In this document: one piece after another, positions 39,027 to 49,567 of the stretch
How the letters are laid out: every line of letters starts with the position of its first letter
How positions within the stretch are numbered: position 1 is the stretch's first letter
Source: Vitis vinifera
Lineage: Eukaryota; Streptophyta; Magnoliopsida; Vitales; Vitaceae
Direction: 5' to 3'
DNA: 64,000 nt
Assembly (NCBI RefSeq): GCF_030704535.1
Contig: NC_081810.1
Location: 8,566,501 to 8,630,500, forward strand
The notes under the pieces: generated by a model
Seen by the model: only the letters and a program-made list of their open reading frames with translations
The model's database searches: none
What the model was told of the DNA's origin: nothing
Position numbers and translations under genes: made by a program

Positions 39027-40044
39027 GAAGCTCATTGAAGGTTGAAACTACAATGCAAAGGAAGCTCCTGATGATTTTGTGAGGGACATGGTTGGTCATG
39101 GAACCCACACTGCCTCAACAGCAGCTGCCAACCAAGTGAACACCGCAAGTTTTTCTGGGTTGGCACAAGGAGCTGCAAGAGGAGGGGTTCCATCTGCAAT
39201 GGTTGCCTTTTCTAAAGTTTGCCATGCATCAGAATGCGAGGATGCAGATATACTAGCTGCCTTTGATTATGCTATTGTTGATGGGTTGACATCATTTCAA
39301 TTTCATTAAGCCTGGGAGGAGCAGTTGATTTTACTACTGACTCCATTGCAATTGGTGCTTCTCATGCTATGCAGAGAGGTATTTTAACCATGAATTCTGC
39401 AGGAAACAATGGACCCGAGTGAGCATCCATAGTTAGTGTTGCACCATAGATGCTCAGTATGGCGGCAAGCACCACAGATTGCAGAATCATTGGTGAATAT
39501 GTTCTGGGGAATGGAATGGTACTAAGTGTAAGTACTATTTGTTAGTGTGATATAAATTTAATAGGTGAACATTCTATCATAGCACTAATTAATCGGAGGA
39601 TATTAATCCATGATTTATATAACTTGGCTATGAAAAATTCATTTATTCATATATGTCACACCCATTTTGGTACTTCTTTCTCTGAGTCGACTATTTATTC
39701 AATTATGTAACAGGGTAGAGTAATTAATTTGGAGTGAAGTTTACTCTTGTACATGGAAAAGATGTCACAACTAAACGTGATGAATTCAGTGCCTTGTAAG
39801 TTCTGCTCTCAAGCTCATATTTATCTTGTTTCTCCACGGAGAAAATATACAAACCAATAGAATTGTCATTGCATTTCAGGAGATGATGCTTGGACTAGTT
39901 TTTCAACCACAGATTGGTGAAGGAAAAGATTGTAGTATGCCAAGCCTTCTCTGCCTTGGGAGAAGCTTTCAGAGATGGTGTCCGGAAATCACCTTGAATG
40001 ACTTCCAAATTGATGTTTCTTTTGCTTCACCTTCATCATGAGCT
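39027..40044 (+). pseudogene. Cucumisin-like subtilase pseudogene (fragment)
   Basis: Three exon-like blocks can be read: 39027-39527, about 39714-39797, and about 39877-40044. The first encodes the catalytic-His region (MVGHGTHTASTAAANQV), the CEDADILAAFDYAI block and, after frame changes, the SAGNNGP oxyanion-hole region. The second matches FTLVHGKDVTTKRDEFSA and the third the LVKEKIVVCQAFSALGEAFR segment before the PA domain. Plant subtilases are secreted Ser proteases of 700-770 residues; here the signal peptide, catalytic Asp region, catalytic Ser region and C-terminal domain are absent. In-frame stops (one soon after the FDYAIVDG block, one inside GNNGPE-ASI) and frameshifts show it is dead. 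Introns survive, so it is a DNA-level copy, not a processed one. Confidence 0.85.
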
Positions 40045-40065
40045 TTAAGTAAGCGGCATTTTGAC

Positions 40066-40360
40066 TAGGTGGTCCAATCATCACTGAAAAATGCACTTAC
40101 CGGACAATGGGGTCTAGTCAGAATGTCAGACAAGCCTGGGCTTACTCAGGTTCAATAGTTTTCATAGAATTGTACCTTATGGATCTTGTGGGATTTGCAT
40201 GGTAACCACTAATATTTCATCTGCAGACCATGAATTTCTTCAACCTTGGATCAAAACTCTGTGTTGTTGATTTGCCTGGATATAGCTCTGGTTATGGGAA
40301 GACAGAAGTTAAGGATGCTTGGGAGGAGCTTGTGAGTATGCGGGTAGGACTTGGCCTTTA
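40066..40360 (+). pseudogene. EngB-type GTPase gene fragment
   Basis: Directly after the subtilase relic, two exon pieces (40078-40149 and 40227-40359) with a 77-bp GT-AG intron encode SSLKNALTGQWGLVRMSDKP and TMNFFNLGSKLCVVDLPGYS plus KTEVKDAWEELV. These match the G1-end, switch and G3 (DLPG) region of plant EngB/YihA-type GTPases such as At5g11480. The P-loop GRSNVGKS is destroyed: the block reads as if the VGK part was lost with a frameshift, and a few residues are missing after AWEELV. The retained intron excludes a processed copy. An apparently intact relative begins to appear at 63,419-63,801 on the other strand. Confidence 0.85.
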
Positions 40361-41317
40361 GTTGATACTGCCTATTTCTATTTCAAAATTAAACAGCTAA
40401 AATATTGTGGATTTTGGAGGGTGGGGGCATATGACACCATTGTATCCATTTATGGATCACTAATTATCAGTTCAAACTGTCATTCATCATATCCTTTATC
40501 GTCCACAATCCAGAGATGGTATGTATTATCAATTGTTCACTTGACAATTGAAGTATAAATTCATAACTGGAAAAATATCATTTTGATCAGTTGCAGGAAA
40601 AGAACTCCTTGCTTGGAGCATTGGAATTACCTTCAAAGAGGCAACCTACATAGGTGCACCCCAATACTATACATTTACTCATCTATTTATGGCATAAAAA
40701 TTTATTTGCAGATAAGTACATGATCATTTCATTCTTTAATCACTTCAAGACAGTAGTAAGAAGCTTAATTTGTAGAAAAGTACATGAATTTTTCATAGTT
40801 TAATCAATTCTTTAATCTGTTCTCATGTAATTGAAAAGAACACCTCTTTTTTAGCAGGTGCCTGCAAAAGATGTGCAAATTTTATATAATGAGGAAGTTA
40901 AATAGTTGTATGTATAAAACCATGAAGAGTTAAGATATGTATATGTTTATATATGATAATAAGTAACAAGAGTTGCCATTAATTCATCCAATTGTTGCCC
41001 AAAAGGTAAGCAGGAAAACAAGCAGCCAACCCATTTACTCTTCTGGGGATGTTCTGACTCATCCCTGTTGAGCATGTCTTGTGTTAAAGACTTTCATGTT
41101 TGTCAGGGGCCGCAGAGTGGAAATTTTTGGTTGGAGTGATGTTATTTTTCCCTTTTTCCTTTTACAGTTATAAGGTTTTTATTCTTTTTTTTTTGTTTTT
41201 TGTTTTTGTTTTTTGGTAAGATCATTAATGGACTAATAGCTTCTGTAATGGAGTCAAGAAGGCACTTGTAAGGGGAGACTTCTCTAGGGTTTTTACTTCT
41301 CAAAAAGTCAATCCGAA
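40361..41317. other. Intergenic DNA after the pseudogene cluster
   Basis: No gene is supported. A short coding-like stretch at about 40,595-40,655 (+) (KELLAWSIGITFKEATYIG) is unrecognised and may be another gene scrap. The rest is AT-rich, with a poly-T run near 41,188-41,212. Confidence 0.4.
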
Positions 41318-41417
41318 CACACCCACATCAAACTACACAACCCTATTCCTAACCATCCAATTTGGAGACTTTCAAATTAAAGTATGTGATGATCCCACTT
41401 GTGGTCACATGGTGGGT
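41318..41417. repeat. Direct repeat, copy B
   Basis: Matches copy A at 35850-35935 (CACACCCACATCAAACTACA ... CCTATTCCTAACC ... TTTGGAGACTTT ... CACAT-GTGGGTTG) with an extra stretch of about 24 bp near its 3' end. Same orientation as copy A. Confidence 0.8.
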
Positions 41418-42255
41418 TGTTCTAAGTTGAGAATCATAACCATCTGACACTATTAATTCTGAACCTTCCACTTTCATATTCACACGGCTCTCCAGTCAGA
41501 TTCCAGATTGGGCATTAATGGAACTGTGCACCCCATACTGCCACAAGCTGACTAGCAAAATAATATGTAAATTGCATTCACTCTTAATATGGGCAATGGG
41601 CAGATCTGACCCGCATTAGTAAGCTTTTTCCTTTTTTTTTAATTTCCACTCAGATTTATTTACTTTTTTAAAGTATATAAAATAATTGTCAGAAGAGGGG
41701 GGTATCATTCACTTCAATTCAATAGTATTGCATGTTTGAATTACTTATTAGATATATAAATAAGTATTAAGAAAATTATCATGTAAATCAAAAGATTTTG
41801 ATTCCAATCTTCACATGATGGCATAACTCATGTCTATTTTTATTACTAATCCAATTCTTATTCCCACATGCCAAACACATCTATTTTTTTCCATCAGTAT
41901 GATTGTTGGGCTAAACCCAGATCTCACTGTTTTTCCTAATAATTCTTACTCATTGACTAACTTTTCAACAAAACAGAAAGAGATATAGTTTAGTGATTGT
42001 TCAAACAGATGTTCTGGAATTGGAAATGATGATGAAGTAGACATTCTCCAGTGTCAAGCATAAGAAGAAGATGAACATGTATTTTCAATCATCCAAGCTC
42101 GCAGCACAATTTCTTCTTTTGATACTACAACTATAGAGATTACCATGTCTATATATATATACATATTATTATTATTATTTTTGCCATGTTTTGATCATAC
42201 AGCAACATTTAGCAAGGCATGGCATACTCTAAACCAACAAGGAGCCCTCTAAAAA
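41418..42255. other. Intergenic DNA and 3' flank of the Pro/Ser-rich gene
   Basis: AT-rich, with no gene seen. 42,100-42,255 is probably 3' UTR of the minus-strand gene that ends at 42256. Confidence 0.45.
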
Positions 42256-42858
42256 TCAAGAATTTATAGAAAATCTCCTAGGAATGCCTTCATGGTAGTT
42301 GAACAGAAAGCCTCCAAACCTAGAATCCATTCTGCAACCAATCCCAAAGCACAAGGTTGAAGTAGGCGATTCGTGCTCATAGTCTTCTTCGTATGCCCTT
42401 GAATCAAATGATCGTCTTCTGCTTGAGTTTCGGACTCGAGCATGGAAAATTGAAGGGGTTGTTGGAGAAGACGACCTTGACTGTGATGATGAGGACGATG
42501 AGGAAGTGGAAGAGGCGGGAGGTGTTGGAAGACTGATTTTCCTTGAAGTGAGCTTATGGAAGATGATGTTCAAGAACCCGGGCTTTGAGTGCCTTTTCAT
42601 GGAGTTTTTCATGGTGGTGGAATAGTAAGAGGGTGGTGGTGTGAGAGGTGGGAGAGGGGTTTCCGGGAACTTGAATTTAGGGGTACCGGGTTGAGACTCC
42701 CATGTGAATGGAACTCCCGCAGATGCTTCCCCATGGTAGACCCCAAATGAGGAGTTTCCCACAGAGACCTCCTTGGCTAAAAGCCTTGAGAAGAACCTGT
42801 CATCCTGCTCGATTTGCAGGGTCTTTTGAGAAACATTTGAGCTTCTCCTGCTTGTCAT
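42256..42858 (-). CDS. Pro/Ser-rich plant protein with PFTWESQPGTPK motif, 200 aa
   Basis: A single-exon frame of 200 codons with balanced composition and no repeats that would mark it as chance. Near residues 48-61 it has GVPFTWESQPGTPK, the PF-W-E--PG-PK signature of a plant-specific family (DUF688-like, often labelled hydroxyproline-rich). This is followed by a Pro-rich stretch (FPETPLPPLTPPPSYYS), a poly-Ser region near 117-133 and basic patches including RNSSRRRS. No signal peptide or membrane segment is visible, so a soluble, possibly nuclear protein is likelier than a cell-wall one. A TATA-like box (TATATAAG, minus) sits at about 43,020-43,027, some 160 bp upstream. Function is unknown; the family call rests on the motif. 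Confidence 0.8.
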   Translation of the reverse strand: MTSRRSSNVSQKTLQIEQDDRFFSRLLAKEVSVGNSSFGVYHGEASAGVPFTWESQPGTPKFKFPETPLPPLTPPPSYYSTTMKNSMKRHSKPGFLNIIFHKLTSRKISLPTPPASSTSSSSSSSQSRSSSPTTPSIFHARVRNSSRRRSFDSRAYEEDYEHESPTSTLCFGIGCRMDSRFGGFLFNYHEGIPRRFSINS

Positions 42859-43019
42859 CCTTCTTCACAGACCCACAAAAATTTGAAGACCAAAAAAGCA
42901 AAAAGGAAGACAGCTGAGCTAAGAGGAAAACATTTACAGAACCCCTGATCTTCCGAAGGACTGGTTCAAGTTCCTACACCTGAACTTAACACACTGGAGG
43001 TAGTACAGGCAAACTTCCT

Positions 43020-43027
43020 TATATACA
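43020..43027 (-). promoter_or_regulatory. Possible TATA box for the Pro/Ser-rich gene
   Basis: TATATAAG on the minus strand, about 160 bp upstream of the ATG at 42858. It allows a leader of about 130 nt. Sequence evidence only. Confidence 0.5.
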
Positions 43028-43029
43028 GC

Positions 43030-46000
43030 TAGCATTACAGTAAAATCTGTCTGGCCTATGACCAGGTCCTCATCTCTTGGGTTCCACCTAATACATCCAA
43101 ACTTTCTACAATTTCTAATCTATAGAACTTGAAAAAAATGAGCATGCACTCTTTAATGAGAAAGTCAAATCAGATGTACCTTTGAGAAGCCTGAAAAAAC
43201 CCAGGGCCCTGCCCATATGAACTGCTAATCCATGTGAGGAGGCACCAATCATCCTGTATGCCTTACTTAATTCTTAATTGATGGCAGGCATTTGACATTA
43301 GGATGTGACATTAACTTGTAATCAAACCAAACTATAATTTAATCAAACTTCCAAACGATGATGCTTATGTTTTGCCGGCTATCATGGTTATTTTACCATC
43401 ACAATGAAAAGAGAAGCATGCAGACTAGCAGTTCTGTTCCTAAAAATGATGTCTTTCAGTACATGCATGTGCCATGCTAGTTGAGAAACGATGCACTAAA
43501 AATAAAAAAAAATGAACTCAAAAAATTCAGGTTTTGTTTGGAAACGTTTTCGATTCAGGAAAAAAATTATGTTTACGAACTCAAATATAAAAAATAATTT
43601 ATCGACTTTCTATTCACAATAAAAATACATTTATGTATACTATAAAGTTTTCATAATATTTTTCATATTTGTAATTGTTGCTCTGAACTCTAAAACCTGT
43701 AACAAATTCTTGAAAAAACAATAATTTTCAAGCATGATGTAATGTTTGACTAAACGAACCATATCTCATGCATCAAGATGAATCTAGAAGATTGAATGAA
43801 GGGCAATGCTCCACAAGGTTTAGGGTTTCACCTAAATCATTTTAGCAATCACGCATAGGATTCAAGACATTGTCGGTGTCAGCATCCCATTAATTTAATA
43901 AGTGAACCTTATTACATTTGAAAAAGACTTCAATAGAATTTAATTGCCAAGTCAAATCTTTTCTTTTCCCTTTTTTTTTATTTTTTTATTGTGATGGTGA
44001 TGGTGTGTGCATGAAACTGATGAAAGAAGTGACCAGAGCCAATGACAGGATTAGACTTTAACAAGCTGTGGGGTAATTCCAATAGAACCTATTCCTAGTG
44101 AACCTGCCCCTTGACTCCCTCTATAGCCATTGCTGATAAAAGAATACTAAACAGAACAAAAGGAATTAGGGTAAAGTTCTAGCCCTTACCTACATTTTAC
44201 AGACACATTAGAATGTTATGCCAGTAATGAATGTAAGTGAAGAGCCAATGAAGAATAATGGCCCATGTCATTATTAATAGACCCTAGAGGCTAGATCTAG
44301 ACCAGCTCCCCTGAAGCACATGTCTCTCATGGTCATTCGGATTTTTGCATATCTCCTCCAGTCTGATGAGTGTAGAGAATTTTTATTTTTATTTTTATTT
44401 TTTTTGATAGGTCAGTCTGATGAGTTAGAGAATTATTAGGAAACTATTTTTCAGACGTAAAATCTGTTGGATAAAAAACCAGTTTTTGGGGAACTACTTG
44501 TGAAATATGTTGTTTTTAAGAACATATTTTAATTATTTTTTAAGGCTTGTTTTTAAAAAATAATGATATAAAACCAATAATGATTGAAAATAAAAAGTCA
44601 TAAAGAAGATCGAAAATATTTCAAGTTTTCAAACACTTCTGCTTTCAAAAACATTGTAAAACTTTTCTTGAGAAGTGCTGTCAAAAAGTATTTTCGACAA
44701 TGTTCCCATACGTACCCCTAAATTATGCTAGACTTTTGATTTAGTTGCTATGTTACAAGACATTTTTGTTTTGCATCAGTTGTTGCTTAGTAAGGTGATG
44801 AACACTTCTTAACAATCTCCAGTATATAATTAGTTTCTGATCGTACTGAATTGACATAAAGCTAATGCATAAATCATCAAAGGAGAAGGAAACAGTCATT
44901 GCAGTTATGAAGTCCTAATCATAAAAATAGTTTATAGTATTACAGTAACCAAACCACTGCATTACCACTCATCTATATATGAATAGAAAACCACCACTTT
45001 CAAACACGTTCTTGGAAAATTTGTTTAAGTTAATGGGGAAAGGAGGATTTCAAGTAGGATGGATCCAAAAAATAAGGGTTAGCTATCATGTTTGTTGAGA
45101 CAATGGTGTCTGATTTGTTGACTAAGTTTAGTAACATAAGGAATCGAGCAAGAGCTGATTTTAAGGGAGTGTAAAAATTTGACCTCTATGTTTTTAAATT
45201 CTATTCTTATGTACCTAACTATTGAGATAGAGTAAAAGTGAGAACTTTAACAACAAAAATACATTCAAATAGGCAAATAATCTCAACTATTTCTCAGGGT
45301 AGATAGGAAAAACTATGAAAAGATGAATGGCAAGTCAATGAATTGATTCAAATTTCTTCAACATTCATAAGAAAAATCCAATATATGCAAAGACACTTTA
45401 TGGAGCTTTAAAAGATATAAGATTATTACTTGATATTAATCATAAATGAAATTTTAATTAATATTTCTAATTATTAAAATATGGTATTCCATATCAGATA
45501 GGAGAAGATGTTTCTAACACTGTATATGTAGTGAACTCCTCTTAACCATGTATATGTATTTTAAAATTGTGAGAACCCATTGAGCTCATAAACGAACAAT
45601 AACTGCATGAGAGGGACCGGCCCATTATCCGTGAGACAGATGTTATGTCACCATGGAAGGTGATTGGGTAGACAGCCTAATGAGCGGGTTGTTACATGAA
45701 ATATCTAAAAAAAAACGAGATGAGATTGGAATAGTGAGTGGAGAATTAACCCAAAAAAAAAGGGGAAAAAAACACTTAATATCCAGGTAAATATATAAGA
45801 GAACAAAGAAGAATATTTTCAGATTTGAAACAACTGAAACTCTACCTCATGCACATATAAGAACAAATATTGGGCCAGCCATTCAAAAACAGGCATAAGA
45901 ACCCTAAACCTTCAGATTTAAAACTAATAATTAATACTTAAATGGCAATAGGAGAAAATTTCACCACACAATTCAGAATTTTGTGGCTTGCTCAGCCTTT

Positions 46001-46220
46001 GAATGTTGATCATTTACTCGTGTAATATGGAGGAAGACATAAATGGGTTCCAAAAAAGCCCCAAGATCAAAACAGTATAGCTGAAAGTGATTTCAAAACT
46101 GCAAACCAACACAAAGTTTGTTGTGCCAATTGATCGAGCTGGGATTTTATGTATTCACCTCTAGAAAAATAATGTTGTCACGTATAATTAAGGCAATAAA
46201 AGAACAGTATATACCATCAG
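43030..46220. other. Intergenic DNA with probable MITE remnants
   Basis: No gene is supported. About 43,531-43,762 starts GGTTTTGTTTGGAAACG and ends ACTAAACGAACC, so its ends are loosely inverted, as in MITEs common in woody plants. A second A/T-rich element-like stretch is at about 44,450-44,710. Target duplications could not be read for either. 45,800-46,220 may include 3' UTR of the DYW gene. Confidence 0.4.
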
Positions 46221-48257
46221 TCACCAGTAATCATTACAGGAACAAGACCCATTCCTGAAATGGTGAAAGCGTTTCCGGTCCCTCACAATAATCTCTCTCT
46301 TGAATGCATTAGATATAAGCTTCATAGCAGAATGGCAATCACTGCATGTCCGGAGGTTCTTGACGACCCGAATTGTCTTTCCAGGAGGTGTGCTCATAAG
46401 TCCAAAAGCAACAGCAATCCTCTCACTATGGTATCTAATTGCACCCTCTTTCTCCTCTTCCTCTATGTCATGTAGCACATTGGCAGTATTTGGCACATGC
46501 CCTTGCCCTTTCAATTCCTTTGCAATCTCATCCAAAAATGCATTAATTTGGGTGAATTGAGGATGTGAAGTGTCTCCAGCCACAAATTCATGTACTATAT
46601 TGTTCACCTCAATTGAACTGCATCCAGGTGTTTTATGCACCCCCCTCTTGATCATTAATTTCCGGCATGTATTGACATCATCCCACCGGCTTAAGGAGGC
46701 ATATAGATTGGACAAGAATACATAATTTCCACCATCACAAGGGTCCAACTCCAATAGTTGCTGGGTCACCTGCTCACCCAGTTTGGTATCCTTATGAATC
46801 TGACATGCCCGAAGCAAGCTTCCCAACACCATTGAATTTGGTTTCATGGGCATGGCCCTTATAAGTTCTAATGCCTCTTTGAGATAACCTGCTCGACCTA
46901 GGAGGTCAACCATGCAGCCATAGTGTTCAACTCCAGGTTCCAACCCATAAACTCCAAGCATTTCAGAGAAATATCTTTGACCTGCAGATAACAAGCCTGA
47001 GTGACTACACCCACTCAAAATCCCAACAAAGGTCACTCCATCTGGCTTAATTCCTTCCTTCTCCATCACGATGAAAGCAGCTATAGCTTCCTCACCACGA
47101 CCATTCATTCCCAATCCTACAATAATAGAATTCCAACAAAAGATGTTCTTTCTGGAAAGGCCATGAAAAACATCAATGGCTGCTTCCAAAGCCCCACATT
47201 TGCAGTACATATCTATGAGAGCATTACCTAAAACAACATCAATTTTTAACCTTTTTGTTCTTATATAACCATGAATCCATTCACCCATATCCAAAGCGCC
47301 AAGATGAGCGCAGGCAGATAGCAAGCTAACCATGGTTACCTCAGTCGGCTTCACATTTTCAGATTGCATTTGTTGGAACATAGATATGGCTGTTCCAAAC
47401 TCCCCACATTGAACATATGCTGAGATCATGGTATTCCAAGTGACAGAATTCCTAGCTGATCCCATCAAAAGGAACAACTCCTGAGCAGCCACTAGTTGCT
47501 TCGACTTACAATACCCATCAATTATGGCATTCCATGAAACTACGTCTTTAACTGGATTACAATCAAACATCAAACGAGCTGAATTGATATCACCTAACTT
47601 GCAATAGCAAGTTATCATGGAATTCCACGAACACGAGTTACGCTCTGTCATATTATCAAACAGATTCCGGGCCTCCTCAACATACCCATGCTTACTCAAC
47701 GCTGAAATCATCGCATTATTCGCAACAACATCTCTCCTAGGCATTCCCATGAACACCCTCTTGGCACACTTCAAATCCCCAACCTTAGCATAAAAATCCA
47801 GCAACCCAGTTTGTAAAATCATGTCATATTCAAAACCCATCTTCATTATCTGGCAATGAAAAGCCTCACCTAACTGGGCTTCACCCGAAATAGCACACGA
47901 CCGGAGAATCAAAGAAAATGAAGTTTTACTGGGAAGCACATCATTACGGAGCATCCCACTGTAAAAACCCAGAAAATCCGGACAAACCCCAGATTCCAAT
48001 GAAACCCGAATCATTGAATTCCACAGAGATGGGTCTGGGCTTGTCAGATTCTGCAAGAAAACCAAAGCGTAGCGAGGCTTCTGAGAACGAAAACATGAAG
48101 ACAGAAAGTTGGTGACAAGAGAATTTGAATGAAAATAGTCGTTGGTGAGGATTTGACAATGGATTTGTTGTAATTCACTGAGGTTTAAGAAGGCATTTTG
48201 CGATCTGAAAGCTAGATAATCAGCGAGAGATGATAGATTTTTCGGAATCGAAGTCAT
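46221..48257 (-). CDS. DYW-class PPR protein, organelle RNA editing factor, 678 aa, intronless
   Basis: One uninterrupted frame, as is usual for PLS-class PPR genes. About 12-14 P, L and S repeats occupy roughly residues 50-480 (for example VVSWNAIIDGYCKSKQLVAA, ILSGCSHSGLLSAGQRYFSE). They are followed by E/E+ segments (LELDPCDGGNYVFLSNLYAS) and a complete DYW domain. The deaminase-like zinc signature is intact: His610 and Glu612 in HSERIAVAFGL, Cys638 and Cys641 in TCSDCHSAMKLIS, then HHF, CSC and the terminal DYW (676-678). Such proteins bind specific cytidines in plastid or mitochondrial transcripts and convert them to uridine. The start at 48257 gives MTSIPKNLSSLADYL and then the LSELQQIHCQI N-terminal block typical of the class. 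Target site and organelle cannot be told from the sequence. Confidence 0.95.
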   Translation of the reverse strand: MTSIPKNLSSLADYLAFRSQNAFLNLSELQQIHCQILTNDYFHSNSLVTNFLSSCFRSQKPRYALVFLQNLTSPDPSLWNSMIRVSLESGVCPDFLGFYSGMLRNDVLPSKTSFSLILRSCAISGEAQLGEAFHCQIMKMGFEYDMILQTGLLDFYAKVGDLKCAKRVFMGMPRRDVVANNAMISALSKHGYVEEARNLFDNMTERNSCSWNSMITCYCKLGDINSARLMFDCNPVKDVVSWNAIIDGYCKSKQLVAAQELFLLMGSARNSVTWNTMISAYVQCGEFGTAISMFQQMQSENVKPTEVTMVSLLSACAHLGALDMGEWIHGYIRTKRLKIDVVLGNALIDMYCKCGALEAAIDVFHGLSRKNIFCWNSIIVGLGMNGRGEEAIAAFIVMEKEGIKPDGVTFVGILSGCSHSGLLSAGQRYFSEMLGVYGLEPGVEHYGCMVDLLGRAGYLKEALELIRAMPMKPNSMVLGSLLRACQIHKDTKLGEQVTQQLLELDPCDGGNYVFLSNLYASLSRWDDVNTCRKLMIKRGVHKTPGCSSIEVNNIVHEFVAGDTSHPQFTQINAFLDEIAKELKGQGHVPNTANVLHDIEEEEKEGAIRYHSERIAVAFGLMSTPPGKTIRVVKNLRTCSDCHSAMKLISNAFKREIIVRDRKRFHHFRNGSCSCNDYW

Positions 48258-48725
48258 CAGTCTTCTGTTATAGTACGTCTTCTACTCTGCTTTTGTTTCA
48301 ATTTACAGTTGGAAACTCCCGCCACAATGTTTGGGCTGGCCCCAAGCCCATATTGAGTAGGTTGGGCCTGCACACAAAGACCATGAATGGGCTCGACACT
48401 GACCTCACTTATGTTTGATGGATATCAACATAAATAAAATAATTGAGCTTTGACGAGTGATGAGAGAAAATGATTTTAGGTTTTGCTTGTCAACGTCCTT
48501 AAAAAAAAAAGTAAAAAAAAAAACCTTTTTGAAGAACCTTATTTTTAAGAATATTTTATACAAAATTACCTTAAATTTTTCTAAAAAAACCTTATTTTCA
48601 TGACAAATTCTTCAAAGAACTACATTTTTATTTTCCTTTCTTTAATACTTCTATAATACAAACATTTTCCATAGTTTGCTCTCCAATAACCCTCTTGGGC
48701 ATTTCAGTCACAAGGCCACCCACCA
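48258..48725. other. Intergenic DNA 5' of the DYW gene
   Basis: Promoter side of the minus-strand PPR gene. Phrases such as GGGCTGGCCCAAGCCCA near 48,332 resemble the GGCCCA elements found in promoters of housekeeping and organelle-protein genes. No other gene was seen. Confidence 0.4.
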
Positions 48726-48733
48726 ATTGAGAG
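48726..48733. repeat. 8-bp target-site duplication, left copy
   Basis: ATTGAGAG, repeated exactly at 49560-49567. Eight bases is the hAT-superfamily duplication size. Confidence 0.75.
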
Positions 48734-49559
48734 CAAGGAGGAAAATTTGGGAATATATCGACGATATATCGTGTATCAGGAGACGTCGATACGATATTTT
48801 GTGGAAAAAAAATTATAGAGGAGAAAAATCGCTAAAAATCGGTAAAAAATCAACGATATATCGGCATCGATAAATTACCGATTTAATGGAAAAAAATGTC
48901 AAAAAGGAAGAAAATCACTGAAATATCGGCGATTTGTAAAGAAAATTTTAGAGAGCAAATTAATTATAATTATTTTATAATTAAATACAAAAATTCCTTT
49001 TTATTGATTATCAAAAATATAAAAATTATCATAATAATTTTCTTCAGTGTTTTTAATATCATTAATAAATTAATTAAATATTAAAAAATTGTACATATAT
49101 CATAATTTATTTTATATCATTTAATACAATTGAATTAAATGGATCATAATTTTAATATTAATATATATTTTTAAGTTAGACATATTATAATCAAATATCA
49201 TAATATTATTATAAAATAATATTTGATATAATTTAATAGTAAATATACACTTATAAAATTCATATTTTTATTAATATATATATATATATATATATATGAT
49301 ATTATTATCAACTATAATAAATCATATTTTATATATATATATATATATATATCAAATTCTTAAATAAAACAATTTTAAAATATCTATTATATTTCTAATT
49401 ATATTTTTATGAAGTTTTTTTTATATTTTTATAAATTTTGATTAATTTTAAGTTTATTGATATTTTTTTTCTAAAATATCGTTAATATATTATATATTGG
49501 TAAAATCGAAATCCCATAAAATCGAAATTCCGATATATTAGTAGATATTTTCATTCATG
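48734..49559. mobile_element. hAT-like MITE, 826 bp, with subterminal TATCG motif clusters
   Basis: The left end CAAGGAGGAAAAT and the reverse complement of the right end (CATGAATGAAAAT) match at 9 of 13 bases, and both are followed at 7-10 bases by AATATATCG. The element is bracketed by the 8-bp duplication ATTGAGAG. Short inverted ends plus an 8-bp duplication fit a non-autonomous hAT element. Many (T)ATCG/CGATA motifs crowd the left 200 bp and the right 90 bp, while the middle is plain A/T with AT microsatellites at 49,278-49,299 and 49,330-49,353. There is no transposase frame. Confidence 0.75.
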
Positions 49560-49567
49560 ATTGAGAG
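49560..49567. repeat. 8-bp target-site duplication, right copy
   Basis: ATTGAGAG, identical to 48726-48733. Confidence 0.75.

Noticed and set aside
47001-48159. Several open frames opposite or overlapping the DYW PPR gene
   Set aside because: Shadows of a long, well-supported coding sequence.
48734-49559. TATCG-rich stretch as a possible novel regulatory array
   Set aside because: The exact 8-bp duplication and inverted ends explain it better as a hAT-like MITE with subterminal repeats.
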